DNA of 64,000 nucleotides from positions 310,001 through 374,000 of the forward strand of contig NZ_JBDZDT010000004.1 in NCBI RefSeq assembly GCF_040049275.1, in the 5' to 3' direction. This document shows positions 57,431 through 64,000 of this stretch, in pieces. Source of the stretch: Aquabacter sp040049275. GTDB lineage: Bacteria; Pseudomonadota; Alphaproteobacteria; Rhizobiales; Xanthobacteraceae. Below the pieces are notes generated by a model. That model did not search any database. It worked only from the letters and a program-made list of their open reading frames with translations, and was not told the DNA's origin. Position numbers and translations under genes: made by a program. Each line of letters opens with the position of its first letter. Position 1 is the first letter of the stretch.

Positions 57431-58663
57431 GTGGACGAGGGCGCGCCTTTCCCGGCGGACATGAACAGGACCCGGAAGGTCACGACGCGCCGGGAGATCG
57501 TGGTCGGTGCGTTCCGCTTCGCCGGCCTGTCAGCCGTCACCGCCACCCTCGCGGCCTGCGCCGGCGGAGACTATAGCCGCGAGCCGGCGCCCCAGGCGGC
57601 CCCCGCCCCCACCGCGCAGCCTTTGGCAACTGGGCCCGTGGTGGCGCTGATCCTGCCTTTGGGCGCGCAGGGCAATGCCGGCGCCGTCGGCCAGTCGCTG
57701 CGCAATGCGGCGGAGCTGGCGCTCTCGGAGCTTGGCTCGCCCGCCATCACGCTGATCGTGAAGGATGACGGGGGCACCTCCCAGGGCGCCCGTGCGGCGG
57801 CGGAAGCGGCCGTGAAGGAGGGCGCGCGCATCATCCTCGGCCCGCTCTTCTCCCATTCGGTGGGCGCGGTGGCGCAAGTGGCGCGGGCACGCGGCATCCC
57901 TGTCATTGCCTTCTCCACCGACACCAATGTGGCCTCCGAGGGCGTCTATCTCCTGAGCTTCCTGCCGCAGAGCGATGTCTCGCGCGTCGTCTCCTTCAGC
58001 GCGGCCCAGGGGCGCCGCTCCTTCGTGGCGCTGATCCCCGAGAATGCCTACGGCTCGGTGGCCGAGGGGGCGTTCCAGCAGGCGGTGAGCGCGTCCGGTG
58101 GGCGCGTCATGGGCATCGAGCGTTTCACCCAGGACAAGACGCGCCTGCAGAATGCGGTGCAGCGGGTGGCGGGCGTGGCCGCACAGGCGGATGCCGTCTT
58201 CATCCCCGATGCCGCGGACAATGTGCCCGCCGTGGTGCAGGCGCTCGCCGCCGCCGGCGTCGATCTCAAGCGGGTGCGCCCGCTGGGGACGGGACTGTGG
58301 GACGATCAGCGCCTGTTCTCCGACGCGCAGTTGGACGGAGCGCAGTTCGCAGGGCCTGACGCCGCTGGCTGGCAAGCCTTCTCCCAGCGCTACCGTGCCC
58401 GGTACAACACCGACCCCGTGCGCACCGCGACGCTCGCCTATGATGCGGTGTCGATGGTGGCCAAGGTGGTGCTCACCGAGGGGCCGGACAGCCTCACGAG
58501 CGCCTCGCTCACAAAACCCGCAGGCTTCAATGGTGTGGATGGCATATTCCGCTTCCGCGCCGATGGTACCAATGAACGTGGCCTCGCGGTCATGGAGATC
58601 AGAGGCGGGGCGACGCAGGTGGTGAGCCCCGCGCCCCGCAATTTCTCTGGGGGGCAATATTAG
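57431..58663 (+). CDS. LppC/LpoA-like lipoprotein (penicillin-binding-protein activator family)
   Basis: 410 residues from GTG 57431 (GAGGAG upstream); ATG 57461 is shorter by ten. Lipobox LAAC with Cys43, a Pro/Ala linker, then a periplasmic-binding-protein type I domain (VVALILPLGAQGNAG, GPLFSHSVGAVAQVARARGIPVIAFSTD). In gammaproteobacteria LpoA activates PBP1A; in alphaproteobacteria the homologue's partner is unproven. The divergent rsmI and nearby yraN reproduce the conserved lpoA-yraN-rsmI neighbourhood, which supports the call over a solute-binding protein. No ABC permease is adjacent. Confidence 0.85.
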   Translation: MDEGAPFPADMNRTRKVTTRREIVVGAFRFAGLSAVTATLAACAGGDYSREPAPQAAPAPTAQPLATGPVVALILPLGAQGNAGAVGQSLRNAAELALSELGSPAITLIVKDDGGTSQGARAAAEAAVKEGARIILGPLFSHSVGAVAQVARARGIPVIAFSTDTNVASEGVYLLSFLPQSDVSRVVSFSAAQGRRSFVALIPENAYGSVAEGAFQQAVSASGGRVMGIERFTQDKTRLQNAVQRVAGVAAQADAVFIPDAADNVPAVVQALAAAGVDLKRVRPLGTGLWDDQRLFSDAQLDGAQFAGPDAAGWQAFSQRYRARYNTDPVRTATLAYDAVSMVAKVVLTEGPDSLTSASLTKPAGFNGVDGIFRFRADGTNERGLAVMEIRGGATQVVSPAPRNFSGGQY

Positions 58664-58682
58664 CCGTGCCGCGACGGCACGG
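58664..58682 (+). terminator. Intrinsic terminator of the LppC/LpoA-like gene
   Basis: CCGTGCCG (58664-58671) pairs with CGGCACGG (58675-58682) over a 3-base loop, followed by TTGGTTTGT. It begins directly at the stop codon. Confidence 0.6.
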
Positions 58683-58753
58683 TTGGTTTGTGGCCAGGAT
58701 CAGCTATAGGTTCGCCCCCGCTGGATAAGCTTTTCACGAAGGAAGACGGGTCC

Positions 58754-59377
58754 ATGAGATTGATTGCACCTCTGGCGGGCCTCATTCTGGCCGCCTCCGG
58801 CTTCGCGGCGCTCGCGCAGACCCCTCCGGCGCCCGCGGCCCCGGCGGCGCCTCCGGCCGCCTCCGCCTCCGCGCCCGCGCAGCCGCGCATGACCCAGGCC
58901 GGCACCCCCGCCCGCCCCGAGGTTCAGATCTCCCGCCCCATCGAGATGATCCTCAGCCAGCAGGCGGCTGGCATGACGTTCGACGGCAAGACGCTGACGC
59001 TGACCGGCGTGCCGCCCATCACCACCTTCCGGGTGGACCGGCCTGAGCGCATCGGCGGCACCATGACCACCGAGCAGTATGTGAAGCTGTGGAACGCCAC
59101 GGTTCAGGTGTTCAAGAACGACCCGCCGAACGCCGCCCTCACCATCCTCGGCCCGGTGCCCACCCAGGTGATCATCGAATTGGGCAGCGTGACGCAGAAC
59201 GGCACCACGCTCACCTACAACGCCTCGCTCCTGGATGGCGACATCCCCTCCAGCGGCGGCCCGGTGAACCTTGTGGTTGCACCCGTCGTCTATCGCCCCC
59301 TGGAGGCGACCGGCACGTTCCTGAACTGCTGGTGGAGCCCCTATTGGGTGGAGCGCGTCTGCCGCGCCGGCTGGTGA
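58754..59377 (+). CDS. Secreted hypothetical protein, Ala/Pro-rich N-terminus
   Basis: 207 residues from ATG 58754 with a GAAGGAAG stretch about nine bases upstream. Signal peptide of about 21 residues ending AALAQ, then an Ala/Pro linker (about 22-50). The folded part has GMTFDGKTLTLTGVPPITTFRVDRPER and a C-terminal aromatic stretch NCWWSPYWVERVC with two Cys that may form a disulfide. I recognise no family. It ends at the strong bidirectional terminator. Periplasmic localisation is likely, function unknown. Confidence 0.75.
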   Translation: MRLIAPLAGLILAASGFAALAQTPPAPAAPAAPPAASASAPAQPRMTQAGTPARPEVQISRPIEMILSQQAAGMTFDGKTLTLTGVPPITTFRVDRPERIGGTMTTEQYVKLWNATVQVFKNDPPNAALTILGPVPTQVIIELGSVTQNGTTLTYNASLLDGDIPSSGGPVNLVVAPVVYRPLEATGTFLNCWWSPYWVERVCRAGW

Positions 59378-59404
59378 GCCCGGCTCCAGACGCCGGCTGA
59401 CAAA

Positions 59405-59441
59405 AAAGCGCCCCGGAGAGCCTGGCTCTCCGGGGCGCTTT
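59405..59441. terminator. Strong bidirectional intrinsic terminator
   Basis: 16-bp perfect stem AAAGCGCCCCGGAGAG (59405-59420) with its complement 59426-59441 over loop CCTGG. TTTCGTTT follows on the plus strand and six A (59402-59407) precede, giving T6 on the minus strand. Serves the convergent secreted-protein and HbpS genes. Confidence 0.9.
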
Positions 59442-59459
59442 CGTTTCTGCGCGGGTCGA

Positions 59460-59915
59460 TCAACCCTGCGGTGGGCGGAAGCCGGTCTGGCCCACATAGC
59501 CGGCCGCCTGGATGCCGGCGAGGCAGCAGACCTCGTCATTGTCCGACGTATCGCCGGAAATGCCCACGGAGCCGATCACGTTGCCGCCGTCGAGGATGAG
59601 CACGCCGCCTGGCACCGGCACGACGCGCCCGCCGCTGGCGGCCATCAGCGCATTCATGAAATGCGGCACCTTCACCGCCCGCTCGCCCAGTTCGCGCGAG
59701 CCGAAGCCCATGCCGAGCGCGCCCCACGCCTTGCCGATGGCGACGTCCGGACGGAGGATGCCGGAGTGGTCCTCGCGCTTCAGGGCCACGAGGTGTCCGC
59801 CGGCATCCAGCACGGCCACGGTCAGGGGTTCGAAATTCAGCTCCCGCCCCTTTGCCAGGGCGGCATCGACGATCTGATCGGCCTTCGCCAGCGATACGCT
59901 CACGTGTCTCTCCAT
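59460..59915 (-). CDS. GlcG/HbpS family heme-degrading-type protein
   Basis: 151 residues from ATG 59915. The GlcG/HbpS domain (old DUF336) is plain: LTVAVLDAGGHLVALKREDHSG, IGKAWGALGMG and VPVPGGVLILDGGNVIGSVGISG. Members bind heme or cobalamin-type tetrapyrroles, or accompany diol-dehydratase and aromatic-acid genes as small accessory proteins. It lies 16 bases downstream of the beta-hydroxyacid dehydrogenase, so the two are co-transcribed. The exact role is unknown. Confidence 0.9.
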   Translation of the reverse strand: MERHVSVSLAKADQIVDAALAKGRELNFEPLTVAVLDAGGHLVALKREDHSGILRPDVAIGKAWGALGMGFGSRELGERAVKVPHFMNALMAASGGRVVPVPGGVLILDGGNVIGSVGISGDTSDNDEVCCLAGIQAAGYVGQTGFRPPQG

Positions 59916-59931
59916 CGGGTCCGGTTGAGCC

Positions 59932-60819
59932 TCAGCCCTTGGCCTTGTTCGGCCAATAGCCCACGAGCATGGAGCCGTCCTTGTTGCCCAGGCCCTTGTC
60001 CGCCGCCTCGTCATAGACCTTGAGGGTGGCGGCCGTCACGGGCAGTTCCGCGCCCAGCTCCTGGGCCTCAGCGATCATGGTGCGCAGGTCCTTGCGGATG
60101 CCGTCCACGGAGAAGGTGGCCGCCCCCGTGTCCTTACCCGCCAGCGAGGCGGCGATGGGGTCCGGGCGCGCTTTGAGCACGTTCATGCCGCCGGAGGTGT
60201 CGGAGAAGAATTCCACCAGCCACTTGGTGTCGAGGCCCACCTTGCTGCACAGCGTGTAGGCTTCGCCCAGGGCCTGATAATAGACCAGCAGCGGCAGGTT
60301 GATGGCGAGCTTCATGCTGGAGCCCGCACCCACCGGCCCCACATGCTCCACCCGGCGGCACAGCTGGTCGAGCAGCGGCTTGGCGCGCTCGAAATCGGCT
60401 TTCTCGCCGCCCACGAGGCCCAGCAGCTTGCCGGTGCGGGCAGGGCCTGTCGTGCCGCCCACGGGGCATTCGATGAAGGCGGCGCCGGCGGCGCGCACCT
60501 TCTCGGCCAGGGCCTCCTCTTCCTTGGAGAGTACCGTGCTCATCTCGATGACGAGCAGGCCCTTCAGCGCGGTGGAGAGAAGGCCGCCATCGCCCTCATA
60601 GACGGAGTGGAGCGCGTCGCCGTCCAGCAGGCTGGAAATGATCACTTCATTGCCGGGCACGAGGGCCGCGGGGGTCGGCGCGGTCTTCGCGCCGGCATCC
60701 ACGAGTGGCTTGAGCTTGTCCGTGCTGCGGTTCCAGACGGTGACGTCGTGCCCGAGCTCCAGAAGGTGCAGCGCCATCGCCGCGCCCATGCGCCCCATTC
60801 CCGCAAAGCCGATCTTCAT
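59932..60819 (-). CDS. NAD(P)-dependent beta-hydroxyacid dehydrogenase (3-hydroxyisobutyrate dehydrogenase family)
   Basis: 295 residues from ATG 60819, GAGGGAGG eight bases upstream. Rossmann start KIGFAGMGRMGAAMALHLLELG, substrate motif ECPVGGTTGPARTGKL and catalytic Lys in GSSMKLAINLPLLV (about 170). It oxidises or reduces a 3-hydroxyacid with NAD(P); the VGGT/S motif differs from the usual PVSGG. Divergent from a CocE/NonD hydrolase gene, with 140 bases of shared upstream sequence, and followed by the HbpS gene. These may form one catabolic locus. Confidence 0.9.
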   Translation of the reverse strand: MKIGFAGMGRMGAAMALHLLELGHDVTVWNRSTDKLKPLVDAGAKTAPTPAALVPGNEVIISSLLDGDALHSVYEGDGGLLSTALKGLLVIEMSTVLSKEEEALAEKVRAAGAAFIECPVGGTTGPARTGKLLGLVGGEKADFERAKPLLDQLCRRVEHVGPVGAGSSMKLAINLPLLVYYQALGEAYTLCSKVGLDTKWLVEFFSDTSGGMNVLKARPDPIAASLAGKDTGAATFSVDGIRKDLRTMIAEAQELGAELPVTAATLKVYDEAADKGLGNKDGSMLVGYWPNKAKG

Positions 60820-60959
60820 GGAACCGCCTCCCTCGCTGCCTTCGCACTGCACCGTGCGTTTTTGGCTTGCTAATTATCAACCGATCACTAGCATGATTGG
60901 GAAAGAAGCGCATAAACAAGCGCCAAGAACAAGAAGCAAAAGCTCTTGGAGGAGACAAA

Positions 60960-62756
60960 ATGGGCACGATGGAAGAACGGCTGAAAGAAGCCGGCTCAAA
61001 GTCCCGCCGGCCTTACCCTGCGTTCACCGAGACCCGCTCCGGCATGCGCGTCCTCTGGGATGTGCCCATCGAGATGGACGACGGCCTCGTGATTCGGGCA
61101 GACGTTTTCCTGCCCATGGAGGAAGGCCGCTATCCCGTCCTCCTCACTTATGGGCCGTATGCCAAGGGCCTGTCCTTCCAGGAGGGCTATCCCTCCGCCT
61201 GGAACCGGATGGCGCAGAAGCATCCGGACGTGACCGCCGGCTCCTCCAATCTCTACCAGGCGTGGGAAGTGGTGGACCCGGAGAAGTGGGTGCCCCACGG
61301 CTATGCCTGCGTGCGTGTGGACAGCCGCGGCTGCGGCACCTCGCCGGGCTATGTGGATCCCTTCGGCCCGCGCGAGCAGAAGGACTTCTACGACTGCATC
61401 GAGTGGGCGGCCGCCCAGCCCTGGAGCACCGGCAAGATCGGCCTCAACGGCATTTCCTATTTTGGATCCAACCAGTGGCATGTGGCCAAGCACAAGCCGC
61501 CCCACCTCGCGGCCATGTGCATCTGGGAAGGCTCGGCCGACTGGTATCGTGACATGACCCATCACGGTGGAATCCTGTCCACCTTCTGGGCCAACTGGTA
61601 CGACATGCAGGTGAAGACCGTGCAGTACGGCATCGGCGAGGCCGGGCGGCGCAGCAAGGCGCATGGCCAGCTCGTGTGCGGGCCCGAGCTGCTGTCGGAG
61701 GCCGAGCTTGAGGCGAACCGCTGCGATTTCGGCGCGGAGATCCGCTCCCATCCCCTCGACGACAAGTATCACAAGGACCGCTCGCCGGTCTGGGACGATA
61801 TCGAGGTGCCCTTCCTCTCCGCTGCCAACTGGGGCGGGCAGGGGCTGCATCCGCGCGGCAATTTCGAGTCGTTCGTACGGGCTGCCTCGAAGGACAAGTG
61901 GCTGGAAGTCCACGGCATCGAGCACTGGACGCATTTCTACACGGACTACGGCCGCGAGCTGCAGCTGCGCTTCTTCGACCATTTCCTCAAAGGCGCGGAC
62001 AATGGCTGGGACAAGCAGCCCCGCGTCCTCCTGCAGGTCCGCCATCCCGGCGAGAAGTTCGTGGAGCGGGAGGAGCATGAATGGCCGCTCGCCCGGACCA
62101 AATGGACCAAGTTCCAGCTGCATCCCAAGAATGGCCGGCTGGATACGGAGCCGGTGAAGAACGTGAGCGAACGGTCCTTCGACGCCATGGGCGAGGGGCT
62201 GACCTTCCTCTCCGCGCCGGTGGCCGAGGAGACGGAGATCACCGGCCCCATCGCCGCGAAGATCTTCGTGTCGTCCTCCACCAAGGATGCCGACCTCTTC
62301 CTCGTGCTGCGGGTGTTCACGCCGGACCTGAAGGAAGTGACCTTCCAGGGCGCCATCGACCCGAATACGCCGGTGGCGCAGGGGTGGCTGCGCGCCTCGC
62401 ACCGCAAGCTGGATCCCAAGCTCTCCGAGCCCTACCGGCCCTATCACACGCACGATGAGAAGCAGCCGCTGAAGCCGGGCGAGATGGTGGAGCTGGACAT
62501 CGAGATCTGGCCGACCTCCATCGTCATCCCTAAGGGCTATCGCTTCGCCCTCACGGTGCGCGGCAAGGATTATGAGTGGCCGGGCGGTTCCGGCGGCAAG
62601 CTCTCCAACTTCAAGAACGAGCTGACCGGCTGCGGGCCGTTCCTGCACAACGACCCGCTGGACCGGCCGCCCGAAGTCTTCGGGGGCACCACGACGCTGC
62701 ATTTCTCGCCGGAGCGCGAGTCGTACGTCCTGCTGCCCATCATCCCTTCCAAATAA
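60960..62756 (+). CDS. CocE/NonD family hydrolase (X-Pro dipeptidyl-peptidase-like)
   Basis: 598 residues from ATG 60960 with GGAGGAG upstream; a reading from 60897 adds a basic leader. S15-type alpha/beta hydrolase: DGLVIRADVFLPMEEGRYPVLLTYGPY, VRVDSRGCGTSPGYV, nucleophile Ser166 in GISYFGSNQW, and the late Asp and HWTHFY His. The C-terminal jelly-roll domain (PGEMVELDIEIWPTS) is that of cocaine esterase. It cleaves an ester or amide; substrate unknown. Followed by a Leu/Ile/Val-type ABC binding protein gene, suggesting catabolism of a compound imported as such. Confidence 0.9.
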   Translation: MGTMEERLKEAGSKSRRPYPAFTETRSGMRVLWDVPIEMDDGLVIRADVFLPMEEGRYPVLLTYGPYAKGLSFQEGYPSAWNRMAQKHPDVTAGSSNLYQAWEVVDPEKWVPHGYACVRVDSRGCGTSPGYVDPFGPREQKDFYDCIEWAAAQPWSTGKIGLNGISYFGSNQWHVAKHKPPHLAAMCIWEGSADWYRDMTHHGGILSTFWANWYDMQVKTVQYGIGEAGRRSKAHGQLVCGPELLSEAELEANRCDFGAEIRSHPLDDKYHKDRSPVWDDIEVPFLSAANWGGQGLHPRGNFESFVRAASKDKWLEVHGIEHWTHFYTDYGRELQLRFFDHFLKGADNGWDKQPRVLLQVRHPGEKFVEREEHEWPLARTKWTKFQLHPKNGRLDTEPVKNVSERSFDAMGEGLTFLSAPVAEETEITGPIAAKIFVSSSTKDADLFLVLRVFTPDLKEVTFQGAIDPNTPVAQGWLRASHRKLDPKLSEPYRPYHTHDEKQPLKPGEMVELDIEIWPTSIVIPKGYRFALTVRGKDYEWPGGSGGKLSNFKNELTGCGPFLHNDPLDRPPEVFGGTTTLHFSPERESYVLLPIIPSK

Positions 62757-62765
62757 GGGAGGACG

Positions 62766-62785
62766 GCGCCGCGCCAGCGCGGCGC
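62766..62785 (+). terminator. GC-rich hairpin between the CocE gene and the ABC binding-protein gene
   Basis: GCGCCGCGC (62766-62774) pairs with GCGCGGCGC (62777-62785); in practice an 8-bp stem with a 4-base loop, followed by only two T. It lies right after the CocE stop and may attenuate or stabilise the transcript. A second GGCC/GGCC-type hairpin (around 62800-62830) follows. Confidence 0.4.
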
Positions 62786-62941
62786 TTCGCACCATTCGCG
62801 GCCGGCCCCAACGCCAATGCGGGGCCGACCTGACCGGTACAGCCGGCAGCCGTGGGGGAACCGGCGGGGAAGCCCCGCCCGGAAGACGGAAGAGACGGAA
62901 AAGTCCGTCCGTATGTCGAGGAAACACCAAGGGAGATCGCA

Positions 62942-64000
62942 ATGATCGTGGATCGCAGAAACGTTATCAAAGGTATAGGGGCCGGCGTCGGCGTGGCGGC
63001 GCTCGGCGCCCCTGCCGTGGTGCGCGCGCAAGCCAAGCCGGTCCGTATCGGCTTTATGACCGTGAAGACCGGCCCTCTGGCCTCCGGCGGCATCCAGATG
63101 GAGCAGGCGCTCACTCTCTATATGAAGGAGCGGAACAACATTCTCGCCGGCGTGCCGGTGGAGATCATCACGGTGGATACGGGCGGCGCCCCGTCGGTGG
63201 CGCGCACCAAGATGCAGGAGCTGGTGGAGCGCAACCAGATCTCCGCCATGATCGGCCCGCTCTCCACCCAGGAGGCGCTGGCGCTCGACGACTATATCCG
63301 CGAGACCAAGACCCCCACCATCTCCATCGCCGCGGCCGACGACATGACCCAGCGCCGCACGAACCCCTGGTTCGTCCGTGTGGCCTCCACCTCTTCGCAA
63401 TGCGCCCATGTCATGGGCGACTATGCGGCGAAGGACCTGAAGTTCAAGCGCTGCTCCACCATCGCCGACGACATCGCCTATGGCCACGAGCAGAATGCCG
63501 GCTTCCAGCGGGTGTTCGAGGAGGAGGGCGGCAAGATCGTCCAGAAGCTGTGGCCGCCTTTGGCCGTGCCCGACTACGGCACCTACATCGCCCAGATCAA
63601 AACCAATGTGGACGGCATGTTCGCGGCCTTCGCGGGGTCGAACGGCTTCCGCTTCTTCCGCCAGTTCAACGAGTATGGGCTGAAGGGGAAGATCACGCTG
63701 ATGGGCGGCATGACCGCATTCGACGAGAGCCTGCTTCAGCAGATGGGCGATGATGCCATTGGCCTGCTGTCGGTGAACTACTATTCGGCGACCCTCGACA
63801 ACCCTTCCAACAAGAGGCTCGTCGAGGGCATGCGGCGCGACTACAAGGTGGACCCTGGCTATTATGCCGGCGCCTCCTACGTGGCCTGCGCGGTGCTGGA
63901 AGCGGGACTGAAGAGCGTCGGCGGCAATGCCGACAAGGAGGCGCTCATGAACGCCCTGCGCACCAACAAGGTGGAAGACACCTGCCGCGGCCCGCTCTCC
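62942..64000 (+). CDS. ABC transporter substrate-binding protein (LivK/branched-chain amino acid type), 3'-truncated
   Basis: 353 codons open to the window end; the stop lies outside. SD AGGGAG precedes ATG 62942. N-terminus MIVDRRNVIKGIG has a twin-arginine-like motif and a hydrophobic stretch ending VVRAQAKP, so export as a Tat or Sec substrate is likely. The mature part follows the Peripla_BP_6 pattern: VRIGFMTVKTGPLASGG, MIGPLSTQEALALDDYI, ADDIAYGHEQNAGFQ and GASYVACAVLEAGLK. It binds a small ligand for a Liv-type transporter; the permease genes are expected beyond the window. Companion of the CocE hydrolase gene upstream. Confidence 0.88.
   Translation, partial: MIVDRRNVIKGIGAGVGVAALGAPAVVRAQAKPVRIGFMTVKTGPLASGGIQMEQALTLYMKERNNILAGVPVEIITVDTGGAPSVARTKMQELVERNQISAMIGPLSTQEALALDDYIRETKTPTISIAAADDMTQRRTNPWFVRVASTSSQCAHVMGDYAAKDLKFKRCSTIADDIAYGHEQNAGFQRVFEEEGGKIVQKLWPPLAVPDYGTYIAQIKTNVDGMFAAFAGSNGFRFFRQFNEYGLKGKITLMGGMTAFDESLLQQMGDDAIGLLSVNYYSATLDNPSNKRLVEGMRRDYKVDPGYYAGASYVACAVLEAGLKSVGGNADKEALMNALRTNKVEDTCRGPLS

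Noticed and set aside
58800..58900. Ala/Pro-rich low-complexity stretch as a tandem repeat
   Set aside because: No regular unit; it is a linker after a signal peptide.
60996..62942. Long antisense frame over the CocE gene (648 codons)
   Set aside because: Low-complexity Arg/Gly/His/Leu composition typical of shadow frames; the sense gene has a complete catalytic motif set.
1..64000. CRISPR array, IS element, prophage or integrase
   Set aside because: No regularly spaced repeats, transposase, terminal inverted repeats with target duplications, or phage genes were seen by reading.

Overview
The window reads as ordinary chromosome from a high-GC alphaproteobacterium of the Hyphomicrobiales, probably near Xanthobacteraceae. 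This is an inference from gene content: homospermidine synthase, PHA-cycle proteins, a CpaA/Flp pair, a rhizobial-type palindromic repeat and a yraN-rsmI-LppC neighbourhood. I see no phage, plasmid, IS element or CRISPR array. Both edge genes are cut: the first lacks its 5' end and the last lacks its 3' end.

Region 1 (1-11.6 kb) is an exopolysaccharide locus of the Wzx/Wzy type. A polyprenyl-phosphate sugar transferase and a secreted GH18-like protein run rightward. They face a leftward gene string in the order flippase, Wzc-like co-polymerase, outer-membrane export lipoprotein, WecG-type glycosyltransferase, polymerase/ligase, FkbM methyltransferase. A second FkbM methyltransferase and a small secreted protein run rightward beyond the flippase. 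The Wzc-like protein keeps a kinase-shaped C-terminal domain but has lost the nucleotide-binding residues. Only one non-initiating glycosyltransferase is visible, so the locus probably continues to the left.

Region 2 (11.6-20 kb) holds tRNA-Glu(CTC), the PLP-homeostasis protein YggS, a membrane diguanylate cyclase coupled to a NUDIX hydrolase, an NlpC/P60 hydrolase overlapping an M17 aminopeptidase, an isolated CpaA/Flp pilin pair and an MFS exporter.

Region 3 (19.4-32.4 kb) is metabolic: an alpha/beta hydrolase, homospermidine synthase, a DUF4239-like membrane protein, intracellular PHB depolymerase, a GST, a LysR/TSUP divergent pair with a perfect operator-like palindrome, patatin-like phospholipase, acetoacetate decarboxylase, a WD40-like protein, a MoeB/HesA-type adenylyltransferase lacking the usual zinc cysteines, and an L-threonate-dehydrogenase-like enzyme.

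Region 4 (32.7-44.6 kb) has UvrD/PcrA helicase, a membrane protein with a degenerate GGDEF domain, PrmA, a 56-residue small protein, a thioesterase, an FAD-linked lactate/glycolate-type oxidase, a 1224-residue AsmA-family protein and an alpha/beta hydrolase.

Region 5 (44.6-53.7 kb) contains a TetR gene facing two GST genes (one LigE-like) across a nested inverted-repeat operator, followed by a flavin reductase and an MHS-type transporter. Next come a spermidine-synthase-like methyltransferase, the ComM/YifB ATPase, an ACS-type transporter, an unlisted 51-residue small ORF with a strong Shine-Dalgarno, and a SAM methyltransferase.

Region 6 (53.8-64 kb) carries a PHA-system protein, glutathione synthetase, a DUF1345 protein, YraN, RsmI and an LppC/LpoA-like lipoprotein whose ribosome-binding site lies in an inverted repeat. 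It ends with a secreted hypothetical protein, a GlcG/HbpS protein, a beta-hydroxyacid dehydrogenase, a CocE/NonD hydrolase and a branched-chain-amino-acid-type ABC binding protein cut by the window end.

I found no clearly new multi-gene system. The best leads are the pseudokinase-like Wzc protein, the degenerate GGDEF membrane protein, the operator-like palindromes, the RBS-sequestering repeat and the small ORFs. All functional calls rest on reading motifs by eye; no searches were run.
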